The notes: a model not told the origin generated them from the letters alone. A stretch of 64,000 nt of DNA from Closterium sp. NIES-65 (GCA_948144175.1 CANXME010002308.1:232958-296957); one strand, 5' to 3'; shown: positions 1 through 11,100, counted from the first letter of the stretch. Translations and numbers: made by a program.

Positions 1-3000
1 CGTGGACATGGACGTGGACGTGGACATGGACATGGACGTGGACGTGGACGTGGACGTGGACATTGACGTGGACGAGGACATGGACGTGGACGTGGACGTG
101 GACATGGACGTGGACGTGGACGTGGACATGGACGTGGACGTGGACGTGGACGTGGACGTGGACGTGGACATGGACATGGACGTGGACGTGGACGTGGACG
201 TGGATATGGACGTGGACGTGGACGTGGACGTGGATGTGAACGTGGAGGACTTGGACGTGGACATGGACATGGACGTGGACGTGGACGTGGACGTGGACGT
301 GGACATGGACGTGGACGTGGACGTGGACGTGGACGTGGTCGTGGACGTGGACGTGGGCGTGGACGTGGACGTGGACGTGGACGTGGACATGGACGTGGAC
401 ATGGACGTGGACATGGACGTTGACATGGACGTGGACGTGGACATGGACGTGGACATGGACGTGGACGTGGACATGGACGTGGAAATGGACGTGGACGTGG
501 ACGTGGACGTAGACATGGACGTGGACGTGGACATGGACGTGGACGTGTACGTGGACGTGGATGGACATGGACGTGGACGTGGACGTGGACGTGGACGTGG
601 ACATGGACGTGGACGTGGACGTGGACGTGGACGTGGACATGGACGTGGACATGGACGTGGACGTGGACATGGACGTGGACATGGACTTGGACGTGGACGT
701 GGATGTGGACGTGGACATGGACGTGGACGTGGACGTGGACATGGACGTGGACATGGACGTGGACATGGATGTGGACGTAGACGTAAACATGGACGTGGAC
801 ATGGACGTGTACATGGACGTGAACATGGACGTGAACATGGACGTGGACATGGACGTGGACATGGACGTGGACATGGACGTGGACGTGGACATGGACATGG
901 ACGTGGACGTGGACGTGGACGTGGACATGGACATGGACGAGGACGTGGACGTGGACGTGGACGTGGACATGGACGTGGACGTGGACGTGGACATGGACGT
1001 GGACGTGGACGTGGACGTGGACGTGGACGTGGACGTGGACGTGGACATGGACGTGGACGTGGACGTGGACGTGGACGTGGACGTGGACGTGGACATGGAC
1101 GTGGACGTGGACGTGGATGTGGACGTGGAGGACTTGGACGTGGACATGGACATGGACGTGGACGTGGACGTGGACGTGGACGTGGACATGGACGTGGACG
1201 TGGACGTGGACGTGGATGGACATGGACGTGGACGTGGACGTGGACGTGGACATGGACGTGGACGTGGACGTGGACGTGGACATGGACGTGGACGTGTACG
1301 TGGACGTGGATGGACGTGGACGTGGACGTGGACGTGGACGTGGACGTGGATATGGACGTGGACGTGGACGTGGACGTGGATGGACATGGACGTGGACGTG
1401 GACGTGGACGTGGACATGGACGTGGACGTGGACGTGTACGTGGACGTGGATGGACGTGGACGTGGACGTGGACGTGGACGTGGACGTGGACATGGACGTG
1501 GACGTGGACGTGGACGTGGACATGGACGTGGACATGGACGTGGACGTGGACGTGGATGTGGACGTGGTCATGGACGTGGACGTGGACGTGGACATGGACG
1601 TGGACATGGACGTGGACGTAGACGTAAACATGGACGTGGACATGGACGTGGACATGGACGTGGACATGGACGTGAACATGGACGTGGACATGGACGTGGA
1701 CATGGACGTGGACATGGACGTGGACATGGACATGGACATGGACGTGGACGTGAACATGGACGTGGACATGGACGTGGACGTGGACATGGACGTGGACGTG
1801 GACATGGACGTGGACATGGACGTGGACGTGGATGGACGTGGACGTGGACATGGTCGTGGACGTGGACGTGGACGTGGACATGGACGTGGACGTGGACGTG
1901 GACGTGGACGTGGACGTGGGCGTGGACGTGGACGTGGACGTGGACGTGGACGTGGACGTGGACGTGGAGGTGGACGTGGAGGTGGACGTGGACGTGGACG
2001 TGGAGGTGGACGTGGACGTGGACGTGGAGGTGGACGTGGACGTGGACGTGGACGTGGTCGTGGACGTGGACATGGACGTGGACGTGGACGTGGACGTGGA
2101 CGTGTACATGGACGTGGACGTGGACGTAGACGTGGACGTGGACATGGACGTGGACGTGGACGTGGACGTGGACGTGGACGAAGACTTGGACGTGGACGTG
2201 GACGTGGACGTGGACGTGGACATGGACGTGGACATGGACGTGGACGTGGACGTGGACATGGACGTGGACCTGGACGTGGACGTGGTCATAGACGTGGACG
2301 TGGACATGGACGTGGACATGGACGTGGACATGGACGTGGACGTGGACGTGGACGTGGACGTGGACATGGACGTGGACGTGGACGTGGACGTGGACATGGA
2401 CGTGGACGTGGACATGGACGTGGACATGGACGTGGACGTGGACGTGGACGTGGACGTGGACATGGACGTAGACGTGGACGTGGACATGGACGTGGACATG
2501 GACGTGGACGTAGACGTGGACATGGACGTGGACATGGACGTGGACATGGACGTGGACATGGACGTGGACATGGACGTGGACGTGGACATGGTCGTGGACG
2601 TGGACGTGGACGTGGGCGTGGACGTGGGCGTGGACGTGGACATGGACGTGGACGTGGACGTGGACATGGACGTGGACGTGGACGTGGACGTGGACATGGA
2701 CGTGGACGTGGACGTGGACGTGGACGTGGACGTGGACATGGACGTGGACGTAGATGTGGACGTAGACGTGGACATGGACGTGGACATGGACGTGGACATG
2801 GACGTGGACATGGACGTGGACATGGACGTGGACATGGACGTGGACATGGACGTCGACGTGGACGTGGACATGGACGTGGACGTGGACGTGGACGTGGACA
2901 TGGACGTGGACGAGGACGTGGACGTGGACGTGGACGTGGACATGGACGTGGACGTGGACGTAAACGTGGACGTGGACGTGGACATGGACGTGGACGTGGA

Positions 3001-3310
3001 CGTGGACGTGGACGTGGACGTGGAGGACTTGGACGTGGATATGGACGTGGACGTGGACGTGGACGTGTACGTGGACGTGGACGTACGTGACGTGGACGTG
3101 GACGTGGACGTGGACGTGGACGTGGACGTGGACGTGGTCGTGGACGTGGACGTGGACGTGGACATGGACGTGGACGTGGACGTGGACGTGGACGTGGACG
3201 TGGACATGGTCGTGGACGTGGACGTGGACGTGGACGTGGACGTGGACGTGGACGTGGACGTGGACGTGGTCGTGGTCGTGGACGTGAACGTGAACGTGGT
3301 CGTGGACGTG
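1..3310 (+). repeat. Higher-order repeat A, left (partial) copy
   Basis: This copy is paired with about 4,204-7,412. Shared landmarks are GGAGGACTTGG at 244/4,447, 1,127/5,322 and 3,022/7,121. A GGATGGACGTGG word recurs at 1,831/6,020, an AGGTGG cluster at 1,966/6,161, and GATGGAACG at 3,311/7,413. The offsets fall from about 4,203 to 4,102 bp, so the copies differ by gains and losses of hexamers. The left end is cut by the window edge. Confidence 0.85.
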
Positions 3311-6300
3311 GATGGAACGTGGACGTGGTCGTGGACGTGGACGTGGACGTAGACGTAAACATGGACGTGGACATGGACGTGGACATGGACGTGGACATGG
3401 ACGTGAACATGGACGTGGACATGGACGTGGACATGGACGTGGACATGGACGTGGACGTGGACATGGACATGGACGTGGACGTGGACGTGGACGTGGACAT
3501 GGACGTGGACGAGGACATGGACGTGGACGTGGACGTGGACATGGACGTGGACGTGGACGTGGACATGGACGTGGACGTGGACGTGGACGTGGACATGGAC
3601 ATGGACGTGGACGTGGACGTGGACGTGGATATGGACGTGGACGTGGACGTGGACGTGGACGTGGACGTGGACGTGGGCGTGGACGTGGACGTGGACGTGG
3701 ACGTGGACATGGACGTGGACATGGACGTGGACATGGACGTTGACATGGACGTGGACGTGGACATGGACGTGGACATGGACGTGGACGTGGACATGGACGT
3801 GGAAATGGACGTGGACGTGGACGTGGACGTAGACATGGACGTGGACGTGGACATGGACGTGGACGTGTACGTGGACGTGGATGGACATGGACGTGGACGT
3901 GGACGTGGACGTGGACGTGGACATGGACGTGGACGTGGACGTGGACGTGGACGTGGACATGGACGTGGACATGGACGTGGACGTGGACATGGACGTGGAC
4001 ATGGACTTGGACGTGGACGTGGATGTGGACGTGGACATGGACGTGGACGTGGACGTGGACATGGACGTGGACATGGACGTGGACGTAGACGTAAACATGG
4101 ACGTGGACATGGACGTGTACATGGACGTGAACATGGACGTGAACATGGACGTGGACATGGACGTGGACATGGACGTGGACATGGACGTGGACGTGGACAT
4201 GGACATGGACGTGGACGTGGACATGGACGTGGACATGGACATGGACGAGGACGTGGACGTGGACGTGGACGTGGACATGGACGTGGACGTGGACGTGGAC
4301 ATGGACGTGGACGTGGACGTGGACGTGGACGTGGATGTGGACGTGGACGTGGACGTGGACGTGGACATGGACGTGGACGTGGACGTGGACGTGGACGTGG
4401 ACGTGGACGTGGACATGGACGTGGACGTGGGTGTGGATGTGGACGTGGAGGACTTGGACGTGGACATGGACATGGACGTGGACGTGGACGTGGACGTGGA
4501 CATGGACGTGGACGTGGACGTGGACGTGGATGGACATGGACGTGGACGTGGACGTGGATATGGACGTGGACATGGACGTGGACGTGGGCGTGGACGTGGA
4601 CGTGGACGTGGACGTGGACATGGACGTGGACATGGACGTGGACATGGACGTTGACATGGACGTGGACGTGGACATGGACGTGGACATGGACGTGGACGTG
4701 GACATGGACGTGGAAATGGACGTGGACGTGGACGTGGACGTGGACATGGACGTGGACGTGTACGTGGACGTGGATGGACATGGACGTGGACGTGGACGTG
4801 GACGTGGACGTGGACATGGACGTGGACGTGGACGTGGACGTGGACGTGGACATGGACGTGGACATGGACGTGGACGTGGACATGGACGTGGACATGGACT
4901 TGGACGTGGACGTGGATGTGGACGTGGACATGGACGTGGACGTGGACGTGGACATGGACGTGGACATGGACGTGGACGTAGACGTAAACATGGACGTGGA
5001 CATGGACGTGTACATGGACGTGAACATGGACGTGAACATGGACGTGGACATGGACGTGGACATGGACGTGGACATGGACGTGGACGTGGACATGGACATG
5101 GACGTGGACGTGGACGTGGACGTGGACATGGACATGGACGAGGACGTGGACGTGGACGTGGACGTGGACATGGACGTGGACGTGGACGTGGACATGGACG
5201 TGGACGTGGACGTGGACGTGGACGTGGACGTGGACGTGGACATGGACGTGGACGTGGACGTGGACGTGGACGTGGACGTGGACGTGGACATGGACGTGGA
5301 CGTGGACGTGGATGTGGACGTGGAGGACTTGGACGTGGACATGGACATGGACGTGGACGTGGACGTGGACGTGGACGTGGACATGGACGTGGACGTGGAC
5401 GTGGATGTGGATGGACATGGACGTGGACGTGGACGTGGACATGGACGTGGACGTGGACGTGGACGTGGACATGGACGTGGACGTGTACGTGGACGTGGAT
5501 GGACGTGGACGTGGACGTGGACGTGGACGTGGACGTGGACATGGACGTGGACGTGGACGTGGACGTGGATGGACATGGACGTGGACGTGGACGTGGACGT
5601 GGACATGGACGTGGACGTGGACGTGGACGTGTACGTGGACGTGGATGGACGTGGACGTGGACGTGGACGTGGACGTGGACGTGGACATGGACGTGGACGT
5701 GGACGTGGACGTGGACATGGACGTGGACATGGACGTGGACGTGGATGTGGACGTGGTCATGGACGTGGACGTGGACGTGGACATGGACGTGGACATGGAC
5801 GTGGACGTAGACGTAAACATGGACGTGGACATGGACGTGGACATGGACGTGGACATGGACGTGAACATGGACGTGGACATGGACGTGGACATGGACGTGG
5901 ACATGGACGTGGACATGGACATGGACATGGACGTGGACGTGAACATGGACGTGGACATGGACGTGGACGTGGACATGGACGTGGACGTGGACATGGACGT
6001 GGACATGGACGTGGACGTGGATGGACGTGGACGTGGACATGGTCGTGGACGTGGACGTGGACGTGGACATGGACGTGGACGTGGACGTGGACGTGGACGT
6101 GGACGTGGGCGTGGACGTGGACGTGGACGTGGACGTGGACGTGGACGTGGACGTGGACGTGGAGGTGGACGTGGAGGTGGACGTGGACGTGGACGTGGAG
6201 GTGGACGTGGACGTGGACGTGGAGGTGGACGTGGACGTGGACGTGGACGTGGTCGTGGACGTGGACATGGACGTGGACGTGGACGTGGACGTGGACGTGT

Positions 6301-7412
6301 ACATGGACGTGGACGTGGACGTAGACGTGGACGTGGACATGGACGTGGACGTGGACGTGGACGTGGACGTGGAGGTGGACGTGGACGAAGACTTGGACGT
6401 GGACGTGGACGTGGACGTGGACGTGGACGTGGACATGGACGTGGACATGGACGTGGACGTGGACGTGGACATGGACGTGGACGTGGACGTGGACGTGGAC
6501 ATGGACGTGGACGTGGACATGGACGTGGACATGGACGTGGACGTGGACGTGGACGTGGACGTGGACATGGACGTGGACGTGGACGTGGACATGGACGTGG
6601 ACATGGACGTGGACGTAGACGTGGACATGGACGTGGACATGGACGTGGACATGGACGTGGACATGGACGTGGACATGGACGTGGACGTGGACATGGTCGT
6701 GGACGTGGACGTGGACGTGGGCGTGGACGTGGGCGTGGACGTGGACATGGACGTGGACGTGGACGTGGACATGGACGTGGACGTGGACGTGGACGTGGAC
6801 ATGGACGTGGACGTGGACGTGGACGTGGACGTGGACGTGGACATGGACGTGGACGTAGATGTGGACGTAGACGTAGACATGGACGTGGACATGGACGTGG
6901 ACATGGACGTGGACATGGACGTGGACATGGACGTGGACATGGACGTGGACATGGACGTCGACGTGGACGTGGACATGGACGTGGACGTGGACGTGGACGT
7001 GGACATGGACGTGGACGAGGACGTGGACGTGGACGTGGACGTGGACATGGACGTGGACGTGGACGTAAACGTGGACGTGGACGTGGACATGGACGTGGAC
7101 GTGGACGTGGACGTGGACGTGGAGGACTTGGACGTGGATATGGACGTGGACGTGGACGTGGACGTGGACGTGGACGTGGACGTGGACGTGGACGTAGACG
7201 TGGACGTGGACGTGGACGTGGACGTGGACGTGGACGTGGACGTGGACGTGGACGTGGTCGTGGACGTGGACGTGGACGTGGACGTGGACGTGGACGTGGA
7301 CGTGGACGTGGACGTGGACATGGTCGTGGACGTGGACGTGGACGTGGACGTGGACGTGGACGTGGACGTGGTCGTGGTCGTGGACGTGAACGTGAACGTG
7401 GTCGTGGACGTG
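3311..7412 (+). repeat. Higher-order repeat A, right copy (about 4.1 kb)
   Basis: This is the second copy of the 4.1-4.2 kb unit, bounded on both sides by the word GATGGAACG (3,311 and 7,413). Its first ~0.9 kb (3,311-4,203) corresponds to sequence left of the window. It also holds a nested duplication: the junction GTGTACGTGGACGTGGATGG lies at about 3,863 and again 893 bp later, and GGAGGACTTGG lies at 4,447 and again 875 bp later. Confidence 0.85.
3440..5330 (+). repeat. Nested ~0.88 kb tandem duplication inside repeat A
   Basis: Two consecutive stretches share the same order of rare words: a GGGCGTGG unit, a GTTGACATGG unit, a GGAAATGG unit, then GTGTACG with GGATGGACATGG, ACTTGG, GTAGACGTAAACATGG and GTGAACATGGACGTGAACATGG, ending in GGAGGACTTGG. 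The GGATGGACATGG words are 893 bp apart (3,881 and 4,774) and the GGAGGACTTGG words 875 bp apart. The edges are approximate. Confidence 0.75.
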
Positions 7413-7622
7413 GATGGAACGTGGACGTGGTCGTGGACGTGGACGTGGACGTGGTCGTGGACGTGGACGTGGACCTGGACGTGGACCTGGACGTGGACGT
7501 GGTCGTGGACGTGGACGTGGACATGGACGTGGATGTGGACGTGGACATGGACGTGGACGTGGACGTGGTCGTCGACGTCGACATGGACGTAGACTTAGAG
7601 GTGGTCGTGGACGTGGACGTGG
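7413..7622 (+). repeat. Left edge of satellite block B before the retroelement
   Basis: After the GATGGAACG word the variant set changes. TCGTGG appears at least five times and ACCTGG twice within 210 bp; these are typical of the array right of the retroelement and essentially absent from block A. A 12-nt palindrome GTCGACGTCGAC lies at 7,571-7,582. The last five bases, CGTGG, are the left half of the target-site duplication. Block B therefore begins about 200 bp before the insertion. Confidence 0.8.
7618..7622 (+). repeat. Target-site duplication, left half (CGTGG)
   Basis: CGTGG immediately precedes the TG of the left LTR and is repeated at 15,164-15,168 after the CA of the right LTR. Removing the element and one copy leaves the hexamer register intact. 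Five bases is the normal Copia duplication length. Because the target is itself a hexamer repeat, a chance match is possible but would need the correct phase. Confidence 0.8.
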
Positions 7623-7755
7623 TGTCAGAACATATAGCTTACTTGTTTCTGTAGGCTATAGTGGGGTATCCCATAGGGGGTACAACCCAATTAGGGTTTC
7701 CTATTTGTACCCACTTTATTTCATAGTCATCCACTCCCGTTCATTCAGTTTCACA
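7623..7755 (+). repeat. 5' LTR of the Copia element
   Basis: This 133-bp terminal repeat starts TGTCAG and ends TTCACA, matching 15,031-15,163 at 132 of 133 positions. It is short for a plant Copia LTR. It is AT-richer than the rest of the element and contains CATATAG and CTATAG words that could serve the promoter, but no core promoter can be fixed by eye. Confidence 0.96.
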
Positions 7756-7773
7756 TGGTATAGAGCGGGTCCC
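7756..7773 (+). promoter_or_regulatory. Primer-binding site resembling initiator tRNA-Met
   Basis: Directly after the left LTR the sequence begins TGGTAT and continues AGAGC. This closely resembles the minus-strand primer site complementary to the 3' end of initiator tRNA-Met, the usual primer of plant Copia elements. The match is approximate. Confidence 0.7.
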
Positions 7774-8075
7774 TTCTAAGGACCGTTTTTTTTTGGGCCC
7801 ACCCACGATCTTTTTTTTCCTGCCCGGAGCGCGCCCTATTCTCCTCGAGGCGCGCTCCCCCTAGTGCGCGTCGAGCTGCCCTTGTGGCGCCCCGAGAGTC
7901 GCGCGCGCGACTCATTTTTTTTTTCGCGCGTGCGGCCCGGGCCCCACTTCGCGCGGCCCTTACAGCCGCGCCGCGCCGCCCTCTCGGCTCTGCCGCGCCG
8001 CGCCGCCCTCAAGACGGCCGCGCGGCCTCTTCGTCGCTGCGGCAGGCCCCCCCCCCCCCCGCTGCACCTCTGTCG
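7774..8075 (+). other. Untranslated leader, first part (homopolymer and GC-rich)
   Basis: No open frame of note is supported here. The stretch holds T runs at 7,786-7,794, 7,811-7,818 and 7,915-7,924, alternating CG tracts around 7,860-8,035, and a 14-base C run at 8,047-8,060. Such a GC-rich leader is likely to be strongly structured in the RNA (inference). Confidence 0.7.
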
Positions 8076-8079
8076 GCCC

Positions 8080-8600
8080 CGCCGCCGCCTTACCTGACGG
8101 CCGCCGCCTCACCTGACGGCCCGCCGCCTCGCCCTCTGGCCCGCCACCTCACCAGACGGCCCTGCTGCCTCACCTGACGGCCCACTGTCTCACCTGCTGG
8201 CCCGCCACCTTACCTGACGGCCCCGCCGCCTCACCTGACGGCCCGCCGCCACCTTACCTGACGGCTTCGCCGCCTCACCTGACGGCCCGCCGCCTCACCT
8301 ACTGGCCCGCCACCTGACCTGACGGCCCCACCGCCTCACCTGACGGCCCGCCGCCTGACCTGCTGGCCCGCCACCTCACTGACGGCCCGCCGCCTCCCTC
8401 GCTGGCCCGCCACCTGATCTGACGGCCCCGCCGCCTCACCTGACGGCTCGCCGCCTCACCTGCTGGCCTGCCACCTGACCTGACGGCCCCGCCGCCTCAC
8501 CTACCGGCTCGCCACCTCACCTGCTGGCCCACTGCACCCTGACGGCCCCACCGTCCACTGTCCCGGCCCCGCCGCTGCACCCTGACGGCCCCGCCGTCCC
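8080..8600 (+). repeat. Leader minisatellite, imperfect 20-21 bp units
   Basis: The leader carries a run of imperfect 20-21 bp units built on GACGGCCCGCCGCCTCACCT. Three unit types (GACGGCCCC..., GACGGCCCG..., GCTGGCCCG...) recur in that order, giving a higher-order period near 62 bp. Towards the right end the units decay into CACCCTGACGGCCCC and CCGTCC forms. The repeat lies upstream of the likely gag start, so it is probably untranslated. Confidence 0.8.
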
Positions 8601-8624
8601 TTGTCCCGGCCCCGCCACTACACT

Positions 8625-8815
8625 GCAGCCGAGCCGCCCAGCAGCAGCCGAGCCGCCCAGCAGCAGCCGAGCCGCTCAGCAGCAGCCGAGCCGCCCAGCA
8701 GCAGCCGAGCCGCCCAGCAGCAGCCGAGCCGCCCAGCAGCACCCGAGCCGCCCGAGCCGCCCGAGCCGCCCGAGCCGCCCGAGCCGCCCGAGCCGCCCCA
8801 CCAGCCCGAGCCGCC
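8625..8815 (+). repeat. CAGCAGCAGCCGAGCCGCC and GAGCCGCCC minisatellites
   Basis: Two short tandem repeats abut here: 18-20 bp units of CAGCAGCAGCCGAGCCGCC up to about 8,740, then 9-bp units of GAGCCGCCC to about 8,800. The frame is open (Gln/Ser/Pro and Glu-Pro-Pro repeats) and runs into gag, but there is no ATG before 8,868, so I regard this as leader. Confidence 0.75.
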
Positions 8816-8867
8816 TGCTGCTGTCCTACCCGACTCTCCTAGCCCGGTGAGACTTTCAGCTGCTGCC

Positions 8868-9651
8868 ATGGCCACCCCCAATGTTCTTACTTTTGACGCT
8901 GAGGGGAGGGCCATTGACTTTGCCGTCTGGATTGAAGACCTGCAGCTGTACTTACTGTGTGATGCGATAGATGAGGTCTCTCTCTTTGACTTTGTCTCTG
9001 GCGCTGTCCCTGCCCCGCCTGCTGATGCTGACTCTGCTGCTCGCTCCAAGTGGGCGACCCGCGATGCTGCTGCACGTCTTGCTGTGCGTCGCCACCTCCC
9101 TTCCTCTGAGCGTGCCCACTTTAGTCAGTGCAAGACCGCTCAGGCCTTGTACGACGCTGTAGTTGCACGCTACTCCTCCCCTTCCTCCGCTACCCTTAGC
9201 CGCCTCATGCTGCCGTTTCTCTTCCCTGACATCGCTTCCTTTCCCACTGTTGCTGACCTAGTTACCCACCTCCGCGCTAGTGACACCCGCTACCGTGCTG
9301 CCCTTCCTGCTGAGTTCCGCGCTGCGAACCCTCCTCCCATGTACATCACTCTCTACTTTCTCGTCACCCGTCTCCCTGAGTCCCTTCGTGTCGTTAGGGA
9401 CCAGTTTCTCTCTGTCTGTCCCACCACTCTCACTGTCGACCTCCTTGAGGAGTCCCTGCTGGCGGCTGAGAAGAGTATTGTCGCTGTAGGGGCCTCTCGG
9501 GGTGACCCTCGCACCCCCATCTTTGAGGGGTGTGGTCCTTCCCCCCTGCTGCCCTCTGTCGCCTCTGCCGCTGCGGCCGACCTCGCTGGTTTTGAGTCGG
9601 TCGGCGCGGCGTCTGCCCCCAGCGGCAGACGCCGCTCTGGCAAGGGCAAGG
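8868..9651 (+). pseudogene. Copia gag, capsid-like domain
   Basis: The likely start is the ATG at 8,868 (MATPNVLTFD), in a strong GCCATGG context and the first ATG of this frame. The product begins with an N-terminal segment typical of plant Copia Gag (FAVWIEDLQLYL). A helical region follows, with KWATRDAAARLAVRRHLP, QCKTAQALYDAVVARYS and TVADLVTHLR. These match the Retrotran_gag/UBN2-type pattern of a W-x-D-A-A start, a hydrophobic helix and a T-A-x-x-L/Y-W/D step. Gag forms the virus-like particle that packages the RNA. The domain ends in a basic segment (SGRRRSGKGKGGKG), probably for nucleic-acid contact. It is part of a broken element. Family assignment is by motif only. Confidence 0.85.
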
Positions 9652-10020
9652 GGGGCAAGGGGGCGGGTGGAGCTAGAGGGGGCGGTGGAGGAGGCGGTGG
9701 GGGTGGAGGGGGGAGTGGGGGTGGCGGTGGGGGTGGTGGCGGGAGTGGAGGTACTAGTGGCGGCAGTGGAGGCGGAGGTGGCGGCGGAGGTGGTAGCGGA
9801 GGAGGCGGTGGGAGCGGTGGGAGCGACGGTCCTGGTGGGGGAGGTGGCGGTGGAGACGGGGGTGGCGGTGGAGGCGGGGGTGGCGGTGGAGGCGGGGGTC
9901 GGAGTGGCTCGTCCCAGCGGAGCAGCTCTGGGGGTGGTCAGCGCCAGCAGTAGCAGCAGCAGCAGCAGCAGCCGCAGCAGCAGCAGCGCTCTCGCACCGT
10001 CCCCGGCCCTCAGCAGCTCC
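9652..10020 (+). other. Gly-rich then Gln-rich tail of the gag region
   Basis: A tract of GGT/GGC/GGA/GGG codons encodes almost pure glycine with occasional serine up to about 9,905. It is followed by a short Ser-rich segment and a CAG/CAA-type glutamine stretch. This low-complexity linker joins the capsid-like domain to the Cys/His motif downstream. It is prone to slippage, so length differences among copies are expected. Confidence 0.8.
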
Positions 10021-10028
10021 GTGAGTGG

Positions 10029-10335
10029 TACTTGCAGCGTCAGCGCGGTGGTGCGCTTGGTCCCTGCCCCTACGTTCTTCGCACCGGTGACCGTGCGGGG
10101 GAGAGGTGTGGAGGCGCCCACACAGCCCGTCGCTGCTTTGGCCGCCTGACCGACGCCTGGCGTCAGCAGTTTCCGGAGGCCGCTGAGATCCCCCGCTGGG
10201 GAGAGCTGTCTAGGGCTGGAGTAGCTATTTATGATCTTGACTTTGATGCTATTCTCTCTGCTATGTATGCTGTGACTGGTAGTGATGAGGATGACTGTTA
10301 CCGGTGTTTCCCGCCCGACCCGGGCATTGGTACTG
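10029..10335 (+). pseudogene. Cys/His motif segment between gag and protease
   Basis: The peptide starts CPYVLRTGDRAGERC and continues to HTARRC, giving C-x13-C-x3-H-x4-C from codon 10,065. The position is that of the nucleocapsid zinc knuckle, but the spacing differs from the canonical C-x2-C-x4-H-x4-C. Beyond it lie FGRLTDAWRQQFPEAAEIPRW and DLDFDAILSAMYAV, which look like a folded helical segment. I infer a zinc-binding nucleocapsid equivalent. No sequence comparison was possible. Confidence 0.6.
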
Positions 10336-10429
10336 CCGCGTCAGGTACTAGTGAGGCTGCAGCTCTAGGTGCCAGTGCGTCTGTGCTCTCAGGTGCTAGT
10401 GAGTCCGCCCTCTCAGGTACTGTGTCGGC

Positions 10430-10800
10430 TTCGGCCTCTCACACCTTCACCCTTGACTCTGGAGCGTCTCGCTCCTTCTTTAGGGACCGCACCACTCTCA
10501 CGCCGCTGAGTCGGCCGGTTGCGGTGTCCCTGGCTGACCCTTCTGGGGGACCTGTCCTGTCTCGCTTCTCCACTGTCCTCCCGTGTCCAGCGGCCCCCTC
10601 TGGCACCCTGACTGGTCTCTACCTCCCCTCGTTCTCGACGAACTTGGTGAGTGGTGCTGACCTCCAGGATGCAGGTGTCCACCAGTTCACCCCTGCTCGT
10701 CAGCGGGTGACCCACTGTACGGAGGCGGATACAGGTCGTCACCTGGCTACGTTTACACGTCGGCCAGGGTCGAGCCTGTACACACTGACCACTGCTTCTC
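10430..10800 (+). pseudogene. Copia aspartic protease
   Basis: HTFTLDSGASRSFF contains the DSGA catalytic loop (codons 10,455-10,466) of retropepsin-type proteases. It is followed by PVAVSLADPSGG, STVLPCP and LYLPSFSTNLVSGADL, which match the flap and the C-terminal hydrophobic strand of Copia proteases. The enzyme cuts the Gag-Pol polyprotein. It lies immediately upstream of the GAG-pre-integrase zinc domain, the normal Copia arrangement. Confidence 0.9.
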
Positions 10801-10869
10801 CTCCAGGTGCTGCGTCTGGTAGAGTCCCTTCGTCTGGTCAGGTGTTTGCTGCAGCGTCCAGGTCTGGTC

Positions 10870-11100
10870 CTGAGTCTGCCCCCTGTTCGTGTCGTCGTCT
10901 GTCTCACGAGACCCTCCTCTGGCACCACCGCCTTGGCCACCCCTCTCTGCTTCGGCTCAGAGGCATGGCCTCGCGGGTCCTTGTGTCTGGTCTTCCCCGG
11001 TCCCTCCCTCCCCTTCCTCCGGGCCCTGGCCCTGCCTGTGTCCCCTGTGTCGAGGGGCGCCAGCGTGCTGCCCCTCACTCCTCCCAGTTTCCTCCGACAG
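10870..11100 (+). pseudogene. GAG-pre-integrase zinc domain
   Basis: LLWHHRLGHPSLLRLRGM supplies the histidines (HHRLGH, 10,923-10,940) and ACVPCVEGRQ supplies the cysteine pair (CVPC, 11,037-11,048). Together they form the HHCC zinc-binding domain that precedes the integrase core. A proline-rich loop sits between the two halves. Confidence 0.9.

Larger units (their letters stand above)
1..7412 (+). repeat. Hexamer satellite (ACGTGG)n, block A
   Basis: The stretch is an uninterrupted array of the hexamer ACGTGG, all in one orientation and almost entirely in register. The dominant variant is ACATGG. By hand count it makes up 15 of 40 units in 3,361-3,600, where I see no TCGTGG and no ATGTGG. 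Rarer forms are ACGTAG, ACGTGT, ACGTGA, AGGTGG and ACTTGG. Off-register words such as GGATGGAC and GGAGGACTTGG mark higher-order structure. The G-rich strand is never inverted. Every frame stays open because the hexamer contains no stop, so no coding gene is called. The array continues beyond the left edge of the window. The repeat identity is certain; its chromosomal role (pericentromeric, subtelomeric or other) cannot be read from the sequence. Confidence 0.97.

Noticed and set aside
1-7622. Very long open reading frames in block A (VD, GR, WT; antisense ST, HV, PR)
   Set aside because: The hexamer has no stop in any frame, so openness carries no information. Frames switch dipeptide only at off-register words, and several frames are open at once.
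8601-8867. N-terminal extension of gag (Pro/Gln/Ser repeats)
   Set aside because: The frame is open, but no ATG precedes 8,868 in it, and the ATG at 8,868 has a strong context and begins the conserved Gag sequence.
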